This document shows, piece after piece, positions 1 through 7,015 of a stretch of DNA of 59,451 bases. The position numbers and the translations under genes are program-made. The stretch lies in the NCBI GenBank assembly GCA_023480735.1, contig JAMCXB010000037.1, positions 1-59,451 on the forward strand, in the 5' to 3' direction. How positions within the stretch are numbered: position 1 is the stretch's first letter; each line of letters opens with the position of its first letter. The notes below the pieces were generated by a model. It was not told the DNA's origin. It did no database searches and saw nothing but the letters and a program-made list of their open reading frames with translations. The stretch is from Bacteroidota bacterium. Lineage in GTDB: Bacteria; Bacteroidota; Ignavibacteria; Kryptoniales; JAKASW01.

Positions 1-131
1 ATGGCAGATTTGAACAAGAGAGTTCCCTCTTCTTGTGATAGCCGGACAACAGATCGTATCGTGTTGATTTTATGAGGCTGACGCGCCTGGACGCGGTGGT
101 GTACCGATGGCTCTTGCAACGGTCACGAGGA

Positions 132-171
132 CCTTAAAAGAGAAGGCGGGGGAGGACTATCCCCTCCCGCC
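132..171 (-). terminator. Intrinsic terminator after rplI
   Basis: Read on the minus strand, a GC-rich stem (GGCGGG... pairing with ...CCCGCC, one internal mismatch, TAG loop, bases 145-171) is followed by the T-rich run TTCTCTTTTA. It lies 12 bases past the rplI stop codon and would end the rpsF-ssb-rpsR-rplI transcript. Bases 1-131 beyond it hold no gene or structure that I can support. Confidence 0.75.
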
Positions 172-182
172 GAAATCATGTT

Positions 183-632
183 TTATTCAGCCTGCTTTAT
201 TACCGAGACGCCAACTTCGGCAACGACCTGCTGGTGAAGCCTGATTGGGACCTTGAAATTACCAAGCATCTTTATCGGCTCAGAAAGCTCGATGCGTCGA
301 CGGTCGACCTCGATTCCCTTCTCGGCCAGCTTATCGGCGATCATCTGCGAAGTGACAGAGCCAAAAAGCTTATCCTCTTCACCTGCGTGAACCTCTATCG
401 AAATCTCGACGGAGTTCAATTTCTGGGCGAGGGTTTCCGCATCATGGACCTCGCGGTTCAGCTTGGCCTGATAGGCTTTCTTCTCGTTCTCAATCATCTT
501 CATGTAACCGGGAGAAAAAGGATACGCAACCTTCTGCGGGATGAGATAGTTCCTCGCGTACCCGTCTTTCACATCGATTACTTTCCCGATTTCACCGAGT
601 CCTTCTTGATTCTTTCTCAAAATGACTTTCAT
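183..632 (-). CDS. rplI: 50S ribosomal protein L9
   Basis: Large-subunit protein L9 binds 23S rRNA at the base of the L1 stalk and helps keep the reading frame. At 149 residues it has the family's usual length. The N-terminal domain begins MKVILRKNQEGLG and carries the signature GKVIDVKDGYARNYLIP at about residues 17-33; a charged helix (about 45-75) links it to the C-terminal domain. It is the last gene of the rpsF-ssb-rpsR-rplI cluster, an order common in bacteria, and is followed by a strong terminator. It starts at an ATG with AAGGAG upstream. Identification is secure. Confidence 0.97.
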   Translation of the reverse strand: MKVILRKNQEGLGEIGKVIDVKDGYARNYLIPQKVAYPFSPGYMKMIENEKKAYQAKLNREVHDAETLAQKLNSVEISIEVHAGEEDKLFGSVTSQMIADKLAEKGIEVDRRRIELSEPIKMLGNFKVPIRLHQQVVAEVGVSVIKQAE

Positions 633-665
633 GTAAACTCCTTGTCAAAAGCTGTAATTAGTATC

Positions 666-744
666 GAGTAAGTAGTAAGCAGTGTGGAAAGCTTACCACC
701 GTGAATGCAGCCAGCTACCTACTTCGTACTGCTTACTGACTACT
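666..744. repeat. Interrupted inverted repeat between rpsR and rplI
   Basis: The left arm around 667-683 (AGTAAGTAGTAAGCAGT) pairs with the right arm at 728-744 (ACTGCTTACTGACTACT) at about 14 of 17 positions. A smaller hairpin GTAAGC/GCTTAC (676-681, 691-696) is nested inside. The right arm touches the rpsR stop codon. It could form a processing or stability hairpin in the polycistronic mRNA, or be an intergenic repeat; the sequence alone does not decide. Confidence 0.5.
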
Positions 745-979
745 ATCTTATTATGTCTGAGACGTAAGGCAACAGAGCAAGATGGCGTGCCCTTTTAATG
801 GCAAGCGCAAGTTGCCGCTGATGCTTCGCGCAAGTTCCCGTCACGCGCCGGGGTATAATCTTCCCCTGTTCGGAGGTGAACTTTATGAGACGCTTGTCAT
901 CCTTGTAATCGACGTAAACGTCTCCGTTCTCACAGAATCTGCAGACTTTTCTTTTCTTTATTTCTTTTACTGGTACCAA
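743..979 (-). CDS. rpsR: 30S ribosomal protein S18 (zinc-ribbon form, TTG start)
   Basis: S18 pairs with S6 on the platform of the small subunit. The 78-residue product keeps the core [34 protein letters not shown]. Cys13, Cys16, Cys50 and His53 form a likely zinc site, the ancestral form that many bacteria have lost. The only in-frame initiator after the ssb stop is a TTG at 979; the upstream frame is closed by the ssb TAG itself, 12 bases earlier, so ribosomes finishing ssb may restart here. Identity is secure; the start is forced by the frame. Confidence 0.95.
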   Translation of the reverse strand: MVPVKEIKKRKVCRFCENGDVYVDYKDDKRLIKFTSEQGKIIPRRVTGTCAKHQRQLALAIKRARHLALLPYVSDIIR

Positions 980-991
980 TTCTTTTACTCG

Positions 992-1465
992 CTATTTGTG
1001 TCCGTTGTTTCGCAACAGATCCGATTCCTCGCTGGTCAAAAACCGGTCGAATGAATCGTCTGTAAACGTCGTTTGATCTTCTTCACTCTCTTGATCGGGA
1101 GGAACATCCGGTAGACGCCCGCGCTTGTTTAAGAACTGTATACGTCTTGCCTTGATCTCAACGATTGAGCGGTTATGCCCGTCGTCGGTTTTCCAGTTTC
1201 GGCTTTGCAGTTCACCATCGACGAGAACTGCACTTCCCTTTTTCAGCCTGTCGCGGCAGCTATCGGCGAGCTTGTTCCACGCAACTATGCCGACGTAACA
1301 CACGTCTTCCTGCCACTGGTTCCCGCTATCCCGGAATTTTCTGTTTGAAGCCACAGTGAAATTAACAACCGGGGTCCCGTTTGTCGTCTGACGGAACACA
1401 GGATCTTTCGTCAAGTTACCTGCAATAATAACGCTGTTCATTTCGGGCATCTTTAGGTCAGCCAT
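992..1465 (-). CDS. ssb: Single-stranded DNA-binding protein
   Basis: This 157-residue SSB has an OB fold in about residues 8-112: MNSVIIAGNLTKDP, the TVASNR strand, VCYVGIVAWNKLAD, and GSAVLVDGELQSRNW. It coats single-stranded DNA in replication and repair. It sits between rpsF and rpsR, the classic position. The tail after the OB fold is short and acidic but ends SEESDLLRNNGHK and lacks the DDDIPF-like tip that recruits partner proteins in most bacterial SSBs. This may be the main SSB with a diverged tip, or a second SSB may exist elsewhere. Confidence 0.93.
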   Translation of the reverse strand: MADLKMPEMNSVIIAGNLTKDPVFRQTTNGTPVVNFTVASNRKFRDSGNQWQEDVCYVGIVAWNKLADSCRDRLKKGSAVLVDGELQSRNWKTDDGHNRSIVEIKARRIQFLNKRGRLPDVPPDQESEEDQTTFTDDSFDRFLTSEESDLLRNNGHK

Positions 1466-1523
1466 AAATCCTCCATCAATAATTTAGCCTTGTACATGGT
1501 AGGGACAAGTGCACATCCCGCCG

Positions 1524-1937
1524 CTAAGACTTCTGATCATGATCTCTTCCAGACGTGGCAGCAGCATTGTCGGCATGCTCGCTTCTTGACGCGCGCTTGC
1601 GACGATATTTCTTCACTCCGGCGCGCGCCTTTTGCATGTTCTTGTCGACCACTATTGTAAGGTGACGGATTACCTCCTCGTCGAGCTTGAACATCTGCTC
1701 GAGCTTGGGAATAATGTCCGTCGGAGAATTGTGGAGCATCTGCACGTAATAGCCTGCATTTTTCTTCCTGATGGTATACGCCAGACGTCTTCTCCCCCAG
1801 CGGTCAATGCTTGTCACTTCACCGCCGTTCTTGGTAACGAGTTCCTGGTAACGCGTGATTAGGCTTTCCACCTGGCTGTCTTCCAGGTTGGAATTGACAA
1901 TCATTGTTGTCTCGTATTCTCGCCGTACGATATTCAG
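1524..1937 (-). CDS. rpsF: 30S ribosomal protein S6 (probable CTG start)
   Basis: S6 forms a heterodimer with S18 on the 30S platform. The first ATG in frame (1904) would remove the conserved first beta strand: the frame upstream encodes VRREYETTMIVNSNLE, and families normally begin M-x-x-YE. The only initiator-like codon placed correctly is a CTG at 1935-1937, nine bases after the perfect Shine-Dalgarno AAAGGAGGTGA (1944-1954). With that start the protein has 137 residues. A basic C-terminal tail (about 110-137) is lineage-specific. First gene of the rpsF-ssb-rpsR-rplI operon. Identity is secure; the start codon is inferred. Confidence 0.93.
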   Translation of the reverse strand: MNIVRREYETTMIVNSNLEDSQVESLITRYQELVTKNGGEVTSIDRWGRRRLAYTIRKKNAGYYVQMLHNSPTDIIPKLEQMFKLDEEVIRHLTIVVDKNMQKARAGVKKYRRKRASRSEHADNAAATSGRDHDQKS

Positions 1938-1943
1938 TTTACT

Positions 1944-1954
1944 TCACCTCCTTT
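1944..1954 (-). promoter_or_regulatory. Shine-Dalgarno that fixes the rpsF start
   Basis: AAAGGAGGTGA on the minus strand complements the 16S 3' end over its whole length. It is about 40 bases from the first ATG but nine from the in-frame CTG at 1937, which is the main argument for a CTG start of rpsF. Confidence 0.75.
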
Positions 1955-2025
1955 GGTCAATTTGGCTGTCCGCCGGTGAAATCAAATTCCGTCTGTCGGA
2001 ATCGATAAAAGCAGACAGCAGTCGG

Positions 2026-2583
2026 TTAATTGAATCTGTTCATAGCAGTCTCTATCCCCTCATTGATGAAGACGAACGCCGCATCGACGGCACCTTCTAC
2101 CATCTTCTCAACTACAGGAACTTCCACCGCCTCGAACTTTGAAAGAACAAAATCCGCCATATCTCTTCCCGGAACTACCTCTTCGGTACCGATACCGCAC
2201 CTTAACCGGGAAAAGTTTTCGTCATTCAGTTGATAAATAATCGAGTATACTCCATTATGTCCGCCGTCTCCGCCGTTTTTCCTCAGCCGCAGCTTTCCCA
2301 GCGGAATATTGAAGTCGTCATAAATTACAAGGATGTCTTCAGGTGTAATCCCAAATCTGTCGGCAGCATCACTTACGGCAACTCCGCTGTTGTTCATGTA
2401 AGTCGTCGGCTTAAGAAGGATAACTTCTTCCCCCGCATGACGTATCTGGGCAAAATAGTATTCGCCTTTCCCCGGGGTGAATGGCCTCTTAAATTTTGCA
2501 GCGAGACCGTCGACGACCGCGAAGCCTACGTTGTGCCGCGTCCCCTCATATTCCCTGCCGACGTTCCCTAGCCCGACAATCAT
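2026..2583 (-). CDS. pth: Peptidyl-tRNA hydrolase
   Basis: Pth frees tRNA from peptidyl-tRNA that has dropped off the ribosome. The sequence has MIVGLGNVGREYEGTRHNVGF with the catalytic His, the PTTYMNNSG segment, DDFNIPLGKLRLR and the GGDGGHNGVYSI loop, over a normal 185 residues. I prefer the ATG at 2583, which has GGTGG upstream, to a GTG four codons earlier. It follows prs and rplY, reproducing the tRNA-Gln-prs-rplY-pth neighbourhood known from other bacteria. The 88 bases before rpsF suggest a separate or read-through transcript. Confidence 0.96.
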   Translation of the reverse strand: MIVGLGNVGREYEGTRHNVGFAVVDGLAAKFKRPFTPGKGEYYFAQIRHAGEEVILLKPTTYMNNSGVAVSDAADRFGITPEDILVIYDDFNIPLGKLRLRKNGGDGGHNGVYSIIYQLNDENFSRLRCGIGTEEVVPGRDMADFVLSKFEAVEVPVVEKMVEGAVDAAFVFINEGIETAMNRFN

Positions 2584-2646
2584 TTTCTTTCCCACCAGAT
2601 CAGGACCTTGCGCAAAAAATCGCTCAATCTAATTCTGCTTGCCCTC

Positions 2647-3303
2647 TTACTCTTCCTTCTCTTCCTCGCCTTCAGCCTTCTTGGATTTTCCAATGACTTC
2701 GGGTTCGGCAGGCTGTTCAGCTGCCGCTTCTGCCGCAGCTTCCGCGGTCTCCTCCTTGAGTGACGGCGGCGGAACGACCGTCACGATTGACGACTCCGGA
2801 TTGTCAAGCACTTTAACCCCTTCAACCTTGATATCTTTTATATGAATGGAGTCCGTGATTCCGAGTTCGGATATGTTTACTTCTATATGTTCCGGGACAT
2901 TGTCAGGGTCGCATTGTATTCTGATCCTGTGAATAGAATGCTGGAGAATCCCGCCGTCTTTGGCCCCTTTTGGTGTGCCGATAAGTTGAACCGGGATTTG
3001 CAGCGTAATTTTCTGCCCCTCTTTCACTCCATGCAGATCGAAATGCAAAATACCGCCAAACACGGGATCGAATTGCACATCATTTAAAATCGCGCGCCTT
3101 TCCTTCCCATCCTGGAATTTCACTTTTATAAGATGAGTCGTATGCGAGCTAGCAAGAGAGCGTATCGGAGCTTCGTCAGCCTGCACGGAAACATTTTCTT
3201 CACCAAGATAAAACACACCCGGGACTTTTTTCTCGCCAAAGAGTCTCTTCGCCTTTTTACCCATCAAAGTCCTGTTCTCAACATTCAATACGATTTCTTC
3301 CAT
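2647..3303 (-). CDS. rplY: 50S ribosomal protein L25/TL5/CTC (long form)
   Basis: L25 binds 5S rRNA. This is the long, two-domain CTC form of 218 residues: an L25 barrel (about 1-92, including RAILNDVQFDPVFGGILHFDLHGV at its end) and a beta domain (about 93-185). It ends in a low-complexity Ala/Glu tail (about 186-218) of a kind often added in this phylum. It starts 9 bases after the prs stop, so the two are probably co-transcribed. Identity is secure. Confidence 0.95.
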   Translation of the reverse strand: MEEIVLNVENRTLMGKKAKRLFGEKKVPGVFYLGEENVSVQADEAPIRSLASSHTTHLIKVKFQDGKERRAILNDVQFDPVFGGILHFDLHGVKEGQKITLQIPVQLIGTPKGAKDGGILQHSIHRIRIQCDPDNVPEHIEVNISELGITDSIHIKDIKVEGVKVLDNPESSIVTVVPPPSLKEETAEAAAEAAAEQPAEPEVIGKSKKAEGEEEKEE

Positions 3304-3312
3304 TGTATCCTC

Positions 3313-4245
3313 TTACTTGATTTCAAATAATGAACTAATCGATTCGTTCTGGTAAGTTCTTCTAATCGCCTCCGCAAAGAGTCTCGCTACAGATTTGACT
3401 TCTATCTTGTCAGATGCTTTCTTCAGAGGCACCGTGTCGCTGATAATCAATTTCTTTATGGGGCTGCTCTCAATCTTCTCAATGGCGTTGCCGCTAAAGA
3501 CCGGATGGGTGCATGCACCATATATATCGTTTGCTCCGGCAGCTTTCAGGGCATTTACGCCGGCTGTGAAAGTGCCTGCTGTATCGATAAGGTCGTCAAC
3601 TATCAGTACATTCTTACCTTTCACATCGCCGATGATGTTCACCACTTCTGCAACATTTGCTTTTGGCCTTCGCTTGTCTATCAGAACAAGATCAGCGTCC
3701 AGACGCGTCGCGTAAGCGCGCGCAAACTTAATCCCGCCAACGTCCGGTGAAACTACGACCAGATTCGGAATCTTCAACTCTTTTATGTACTTCACAAAAA
3801 CCGCCGAAGAGTAAAGATGGTCAACGGGTATGTCGAAAAAACCTTGAATCTGTGCTGCATGCAGGTCCATCGTCAGGACACGTTCCGCACCCGCTTCCGT
3901 CAGCAGATTCGCTACCAGTTTGGATGTTATTGCAACCCTTGGCTGATCCTTCCTGTCCTGACGTGCGTATCCGAAGTACGGTATGACGGCCGTGACGCGG
4001 GAGGCCGACGCGCGCTTCGCAGCATCTATCATTATCAGAAGCTCCATCAGGTTCTCGGCCGGGGGGAAGGTGCACTGGATGATGAACACATCTGAGCCGC
4101 GAATATTGTCCGAATACTTGGCCCAAATCTCGCCATCGCTGAAGTTCATAATCTCCCGTTCGCCGAGGGGCTCGCCAATTTCATGTGCGATCTTCTCAGC
4201 TAGATCGGGGTTGCTTCTGCCAGAGAATATCTTTATTCCGTCCAT
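3313..4245 (-). CDS. prs: Ribose-phosphate pyrophosphokinase (PRPP synthetase)
   Basis: Makes PRPP from ribose-5-phosphate and ATP for nucleotide, His, Trp and NAD synthesis. The 310-residue protein has the class I hallmarks: FSDGEI near residue 36, the catalytic His in DLHAAQIQGFF (about 127-137), the flexible-loop KRRPKANVAEV (about 191-201) and the PRPP-binding loop VLIVDDLIDTAGT (about 213-225). The ATG at 4245 is preceded directly by an in-frame TAA and has no good Shine-Dalgarno of its own. A short upstream reading frame with a strong one ends inside the prs start and may couple translation. Confidence 0.97.
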   Translation of the reverse strand: MDGIKIFSGRSNPDLAEKIAHEIGEPLGEREIMNFSDGEIWAKYSDNIRGSDVFIIQCTFPPAENLMELLIMIDAAKRASASRVTAVIPYFGYARQDRKDQPRVAITSKLVANLLTEAGAERVLTMDLHAAQIQGFFDIPVDHLYSSAVFVKYIKELKIPNLVVVSPDVGGIKFARAYATRLDADLVLIDKRRPKANVAEVVNIIGDVKGKNVLIVDDLIDTAGTFTAGVNALKAAGANDIYGACTHPVFSGNAIEKIESSPIKKLIISDTVPLKKASDKIEVKSVARLFAEAIRRTYQNESISSLFEIK

Positions 4246-4277
4246 TTACCGTCGTTTGTGCTTGTACAGGTGTCCAT
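4233..4277 (-). CDS. Possible 14-codon leader peptide overlapping the prs start
   Basis: ATG at 4275-4277 is nine bases after AGGAGG (4287-4292) and opens a frame encoding MDTCTSTNDGKWTE. It stops at 4233-4235, ten bases inside prs in another frame. Since prs lacks its own ribosome-binding site, this frame could deliver ribosomes to the prs ATG by coupling. The evidence is only the spacing and the overlap; conservation in relatives is unknown. Confidence 0.35.
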   Translation of the reverse strand: MDTCTSTNDGKWTE

Positions 4278-4413
4278 TCGGTGGAGCCTCCTGAAGAAGC
4301 AACTGCAGTATCGCGAAATTACCTTCTGACATCGCAAATTTCGAGTTGACCGTGGAGACTCCGAAAAACACCATTTTCAATTTCAAAAAGGAGACGAAAA
4401 AATCTCGCGTTTT

Positions 4414-4498
4414 CGCTGGGGCGGGAGGACTCTCCCGAAGGGATCACTTTGCGAGAACCTCCGAATGTCCCGCAATGCGGGATACCTTACCACTCAGG
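4414..4498 (-). pseudogene. tRNA-Gln relic with palindromic insertions
   Basis: On the minus strand this repeats parts of the intact tRNA-Gln at 4748-4819. 4414-4432 equals 4746-4764 (19 bases: acceptor 3' strand and half of the T arm), 4455-4467 equals the next 13 bases, and the D-arm piece AGTGGTAAGG is shared. Between these blocks lie a 22-base insertion in the T loop (4433-4454, containing TCCCGAAGGGA) and, in place of the anticodon arm, the hairpin TCCCGCATTGCGGGA (4468-4482). The acceptor 5' strand is missing. It cannot fold into a working tRNA. The TGA stop of the neighbouring GIY-YIG gene lies inside it. Confidence 0.8.
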
Positions 4499-4742
4499 AA
4501 ACTCCGATAATCTTTCGAAATCTCTCGTTTCCCTTCAAACTCTTTAGCTCAAGTTCCCGTCTCATCGCCTCAGCTCTCGTTCCATATTTCTCAAAGTATA
4601 CCATCGACCAAGACCTCATTGCCTTCGTCGACTTAACTCTTCCTTCATTATGCCTTCTGAACCTGTCGTCAAGACTATTCGTCTGACCGATGTAAAACTT
4701 TCCGACTCTCAGACTCTTCAGCACATAAACGTAAAAGCCCAT
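4494..4742 (-). CDS. Small GIY-YIG nuclease-domain protein
   Basis: An 82-residue single-domain protein of the GIY-YIG superfamily, close to the UPF0213 group. The first strand is FYVYVLKS and the second KFYIGQTNSLDDRFRRHNEG, with the catalytic-type Arg and His; a C-terminal Glu lies in RELELKSLKG. GIY-YIG domains cut DNA in homing endonucleases and UvrC, but the task of these small free-standing versions is unknown. The chosen ATG is only six bases past the 3' end of tRNA-Gln; the frame extends through the tRNA to 4820 but that part is just translated tRNA. It lies between tRNA-Gln and a tRNA-Gln relic, so the unit looks like an inserted cassette. Confidence 0.85.
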   Translation of the reverse strand: MGFYVYVLKSLRVGKFYIGQTNSLDDRFRRHNEGRVKSTKAMRSWSMVYFEKYGTRAEAMRRELELKSLKGNERFRKIIGVS

Positions 4743-4747
4743 TTGCG

Positions 4748-4819
<72 letters not shown>

Positions 4820-4900
4820 ATTTTCAGGCGCCTTACCAAATACTCTCCAAGGAAAATGACGCCCACAGTACAACAATTGGATTTTTGCGTCTTGGCTTAA

Positions 4901-4929
4901 AATATAGTTCTCCCATCCCATAAAATCAA
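4901..4929 (-). promoter_or_regulatory. Sigma-70-type promoter of tRNA-Gln
   Basis: TTGATT (4929-4924), 17 bp spacer, TATATT (4906-4901) on the minus strand. Transcription would begin about 70-75 bases before the mature tRNA-Gln and could run into the GIY-YIG gene and prs. The same two boxes with the same spacing occur before the GcvT-like gene at 14.05 kb. Confidence 0.7.
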
Positions 4930-4985
4930 AGTTAAAACGAAACCGGGGACGTGCGGCGAGCTCGGGTTAGAAAAGTAAGTACAGG

Positions 4986-5090
4986 AAAAAGAAAGGCGCT
5001 GCCTGCTTCTGCCGAAGGCATCCTTCGGAGAACTGTGGCTTGGGTGGTTTGGTCTTGTGGAGGCCTATTTTGGCAGCGCCTCTCTTTCCC
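4986..5090 (-). ncRNA. Candidate structured RNA of unknown family
   Basis: On the minus strand, AGGCGCTGCC (5081-5072) pairs perfectly with GGCAGCGCCT (5003-4994). The enclosed 68 bases hold an A/C-rich unpaired stretch and the perfect hairpin CCGAAGGATGCCTTCGG (5028-5012). The outer stem runs directly into TTTCTTTTTCC, so it could be an RNA of about 100 bases ending at an intrinsic terminator. It lacks the GGAA loop and flanking bases of SRP RNA. It might also be a palindromic repeat or the terminator of the hflX transcript. The stretch 4820-5266 holds no protein gene. Confidence 0.4.
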
Positions 5091-5266
5091 CTTTGTCTTA
5101 AAGTTAATCAGCCTGTCTTAAGCTAGTGTGAAGTCCTGTTTAAGCTGAGGATAAGCTTGCACATACGGGCAAGAGACAATGCCGCCTGGCGCGAACGGTA
5201 ATGAAGACTGGTAAAGCGGATAAACTTTACAGGTTGTGGAAAAAACCGGTGCCCCTTGTGTGTTTC

Positions 5267-5674
5267 TTATCTTCCCTGTCTGCGTGGTGGCGACTGAACG
5301 GGCATTTGCCGCTTGTAGACCAACCCGTTTGTCCATGCGAGGATAATAACCAGAAATCCGGAGCCGATCAGCCACGTGAAGTGGAACCATCCCCCGGCAA
5401 GCATGACAAGGAATCCGAGCGAGCGGGCGGTATCAGCGCCCCGCCCCAAATATCTCTTAACATACTTACCCAACCTGGAACGCTTCTGATTCTCAAAATC
5501 CATCAGGCGTATCATGAACAAAGAGATCATGAGCGACGGTACAAAGGCAACTACTAACCCAATTACTATCGAGTGGAGCCAGAAGAGGTATACTGCGGCA
5601 AAGGCAGCAATTACATCGGTTGCAATCTTGAACGGATGGATCTGGTGGTACAGGGTCTTATCGATAACATTCAT
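5267..5674 (-). CDS. Small integral membrane protein, function unknown
   Basis: 135 residues with four to five predicted membrane segments: about 16-34 (IATDVIAAFAAVYLFWL), 36-55, 85-97 and 99-114, and a basic tail ending SPPRRQGR. A charged loop DFENQKRSRLGKYVKRYLGR (about 59-78) lies between the second and third segments. I recognise no family. It lies 25 bases downstream of hflX and is probably in the same transcript. Composition is like that of its neighbours. Confidence 0.65.
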   Translation of the reverse strand: MNVIDKTLYHQIHPFKIATDVIAAFAAVYLFWLHSIVIGLVVAFVPSLMISLFMIRLMDFENQKRSRLGKYVKRYLGRGADTARSLGFLVMLAGGWFHFTWLIGSGFLVIILAWTNGLVYKRQMPVQSPPRRQGR

Positions 5675-5699
5675 CTTGTCAATGGCTCCGGTATGATCT

Positions 5700-6971
5700 C
5701 TACGCGTGAATCTCGCGTCTTAGTATCTCCCAATCCCTTTTCCTCATCCTGACCTTAAGGTGCAGCAGGTTTCCAGGCTGCCCGCTCTCCTGGACTAACT
5801 CAGCCACCGAGAGTATCTTGGCAAGCTTCTCAGATTCAGTCGGCTTTATTCGGAATGACTTCTCGACGATATCAGATCCCATCAGCCTGATCATAGTATC
5901 CTTGAGCTGACTGAGATTCATATGCCGTTCGGCTGAAATTGCAACCGAATTTCCATTGTACTCATTCAGGACACTCCTCACGACTCCGAAGTCGGAGACT
6001 CGATCCACTTTGTTGAAAACGAGGACCGACGGTTTCATACTGCAGCCGAGCTGTGCCAGCGTTTCGTTTACAACGTCGATCTGTTCACAGAAATTCACAC
6101 TTGAAACATCGACGACATGAAGGATGTAGTCTGCAAACTCGACTTCTTCCAGAGTAGACTTGAAGGATGCGACGAGATCGGGCGGAAGCTTGCGAATGAA
6201 CCCGACCGTATCGACGAGAAGACACTGGATCGACGGGGACAGAAAGACTTTCTTTGTAGAAGTGTCAAGCGTGGCAAACAGCCTGTTCTCCACGAAAGAT
6301 TCGGCGCCGCTAAGCACATTCAACAGCGTGGATTTGCCGGCGTTCGTGTATCCGACGAGTGCAAACTTCGGATACTCACTGCGACGCGTTCTGCGGAGGA
6401 AACGCTGTCCGGAGATCGCGTCCAACTTATCCCGCAAAACCGATATGCGTTTCTTGATGACGCGCCTGTCAACTTCGATTTGCTTCTCTCCGGGTCCCCT
6501 TGTTCCGATTACGCCGTACTGTTTCGAGAAATGCTGCCATTGTCCGGCCAGCCGCGACATATTGTACTTCAGCTGTGCCATCTCGACCTGTAGTTTCGCC
6601 TCGCGGGAACGCGCGCGCAGCCCAAAGATGTCGAGTATGAGCGCGCTCCGGTCTATGATTCGCCTGTCGATTATTTTTTCCAGATTTCTTATCTGTACGC
6701 CGGAGAGATCATCGTCAAAGATCACAAGATTTATATCTTCGGCTTCACAAATGGCTCTTATCTCTTCAGCTTTTCCCTTACCCACGAAGAACGCCGGGTC
6801 AGGAGTCTGTCTCTCCTGAGAGACTCTTCTGATAACCTTCGCGCCTGCGGTATCTGCTAGAAGCACAAGCTCGTTCAGAGACTCGTCTACCCTTGCTTGC
6901 CTGGATTCATCTTTCCTGAATACTACCTCTACAACGAGCGCCCGATCTAGCCTATCGTTTGTCGAAATCAA
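5700..6971 (-). CDS. hflX: Ribosome-associated GTPase HflX
   Basis: HflX binds the 50S subunit and splits stalled ribosomes. The 423-residue protein has the N-terminal HflX domain (about 1-170, with DPAFFVGKGKAEEI and the glycine-rich GTRGPGEKQIE) and a G domain. In the G domain, G1 is GYTNAGKST, G2 lies in ATLDTSTK, G3 is DTVGF, G4 is NKVD and G5 is SAE. A C-terminal extension follows. It starts at TTG (6971), behind GAGAGGTG; an in-frame stop just upstream excludes earlier starts. The next upstream gene is the BatA-like one, 44 bases away. Confidence 0.96.
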   Translation of the reverse strand: MISTNDRLDRALVVEVVFRKDESRQARVDESLNELVLLADTAGAKVIRRVSQERQTPDPAFFVGKGKAEEIRAICEAEDINLVIFDDDLSGVQIRNLEKIIDRRIIDRSALILDIFGLRARSREAKLQVEMAQLKYNMSRLAGQWQHFSKQYGVIGTRGPGEKQIEVDRRVIKKRISVLRDKLDAISGQRFLRRTRRSEYPKFALVGYTNAGKSTLLNVLSGAESFVENRLFATLDTSTKKVFLSPSIQCLLVDTVGFIRKLPPDLVASFKSTLEEVEFADYILHVVDVSSVNFCEQIDVVNETLAQLGCSMKPSVLVFNKVDRVSDFGVVRSVLNEYNGNSVAISAERHMNLSQLKDTMIRLMGSDIVEKSFRIKPTESEKLAKILSVAELVQESGQPGNLLHLKVRMRKRDWEILRREIHA

Positions 6972-7015
6972 ATCTTCTTGTCACACCTCTCTTCTTCACA
7001 TAAGTACACAACAAT

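Noticed and set aside
4986-5090. SRP (4.5S) RNA
   Set aside because: Ends pair and AAGCAG occurs near a hairpin, but the GGAA loop and the conserved bases around it are absent and the hairpin is placed asymmetrically.
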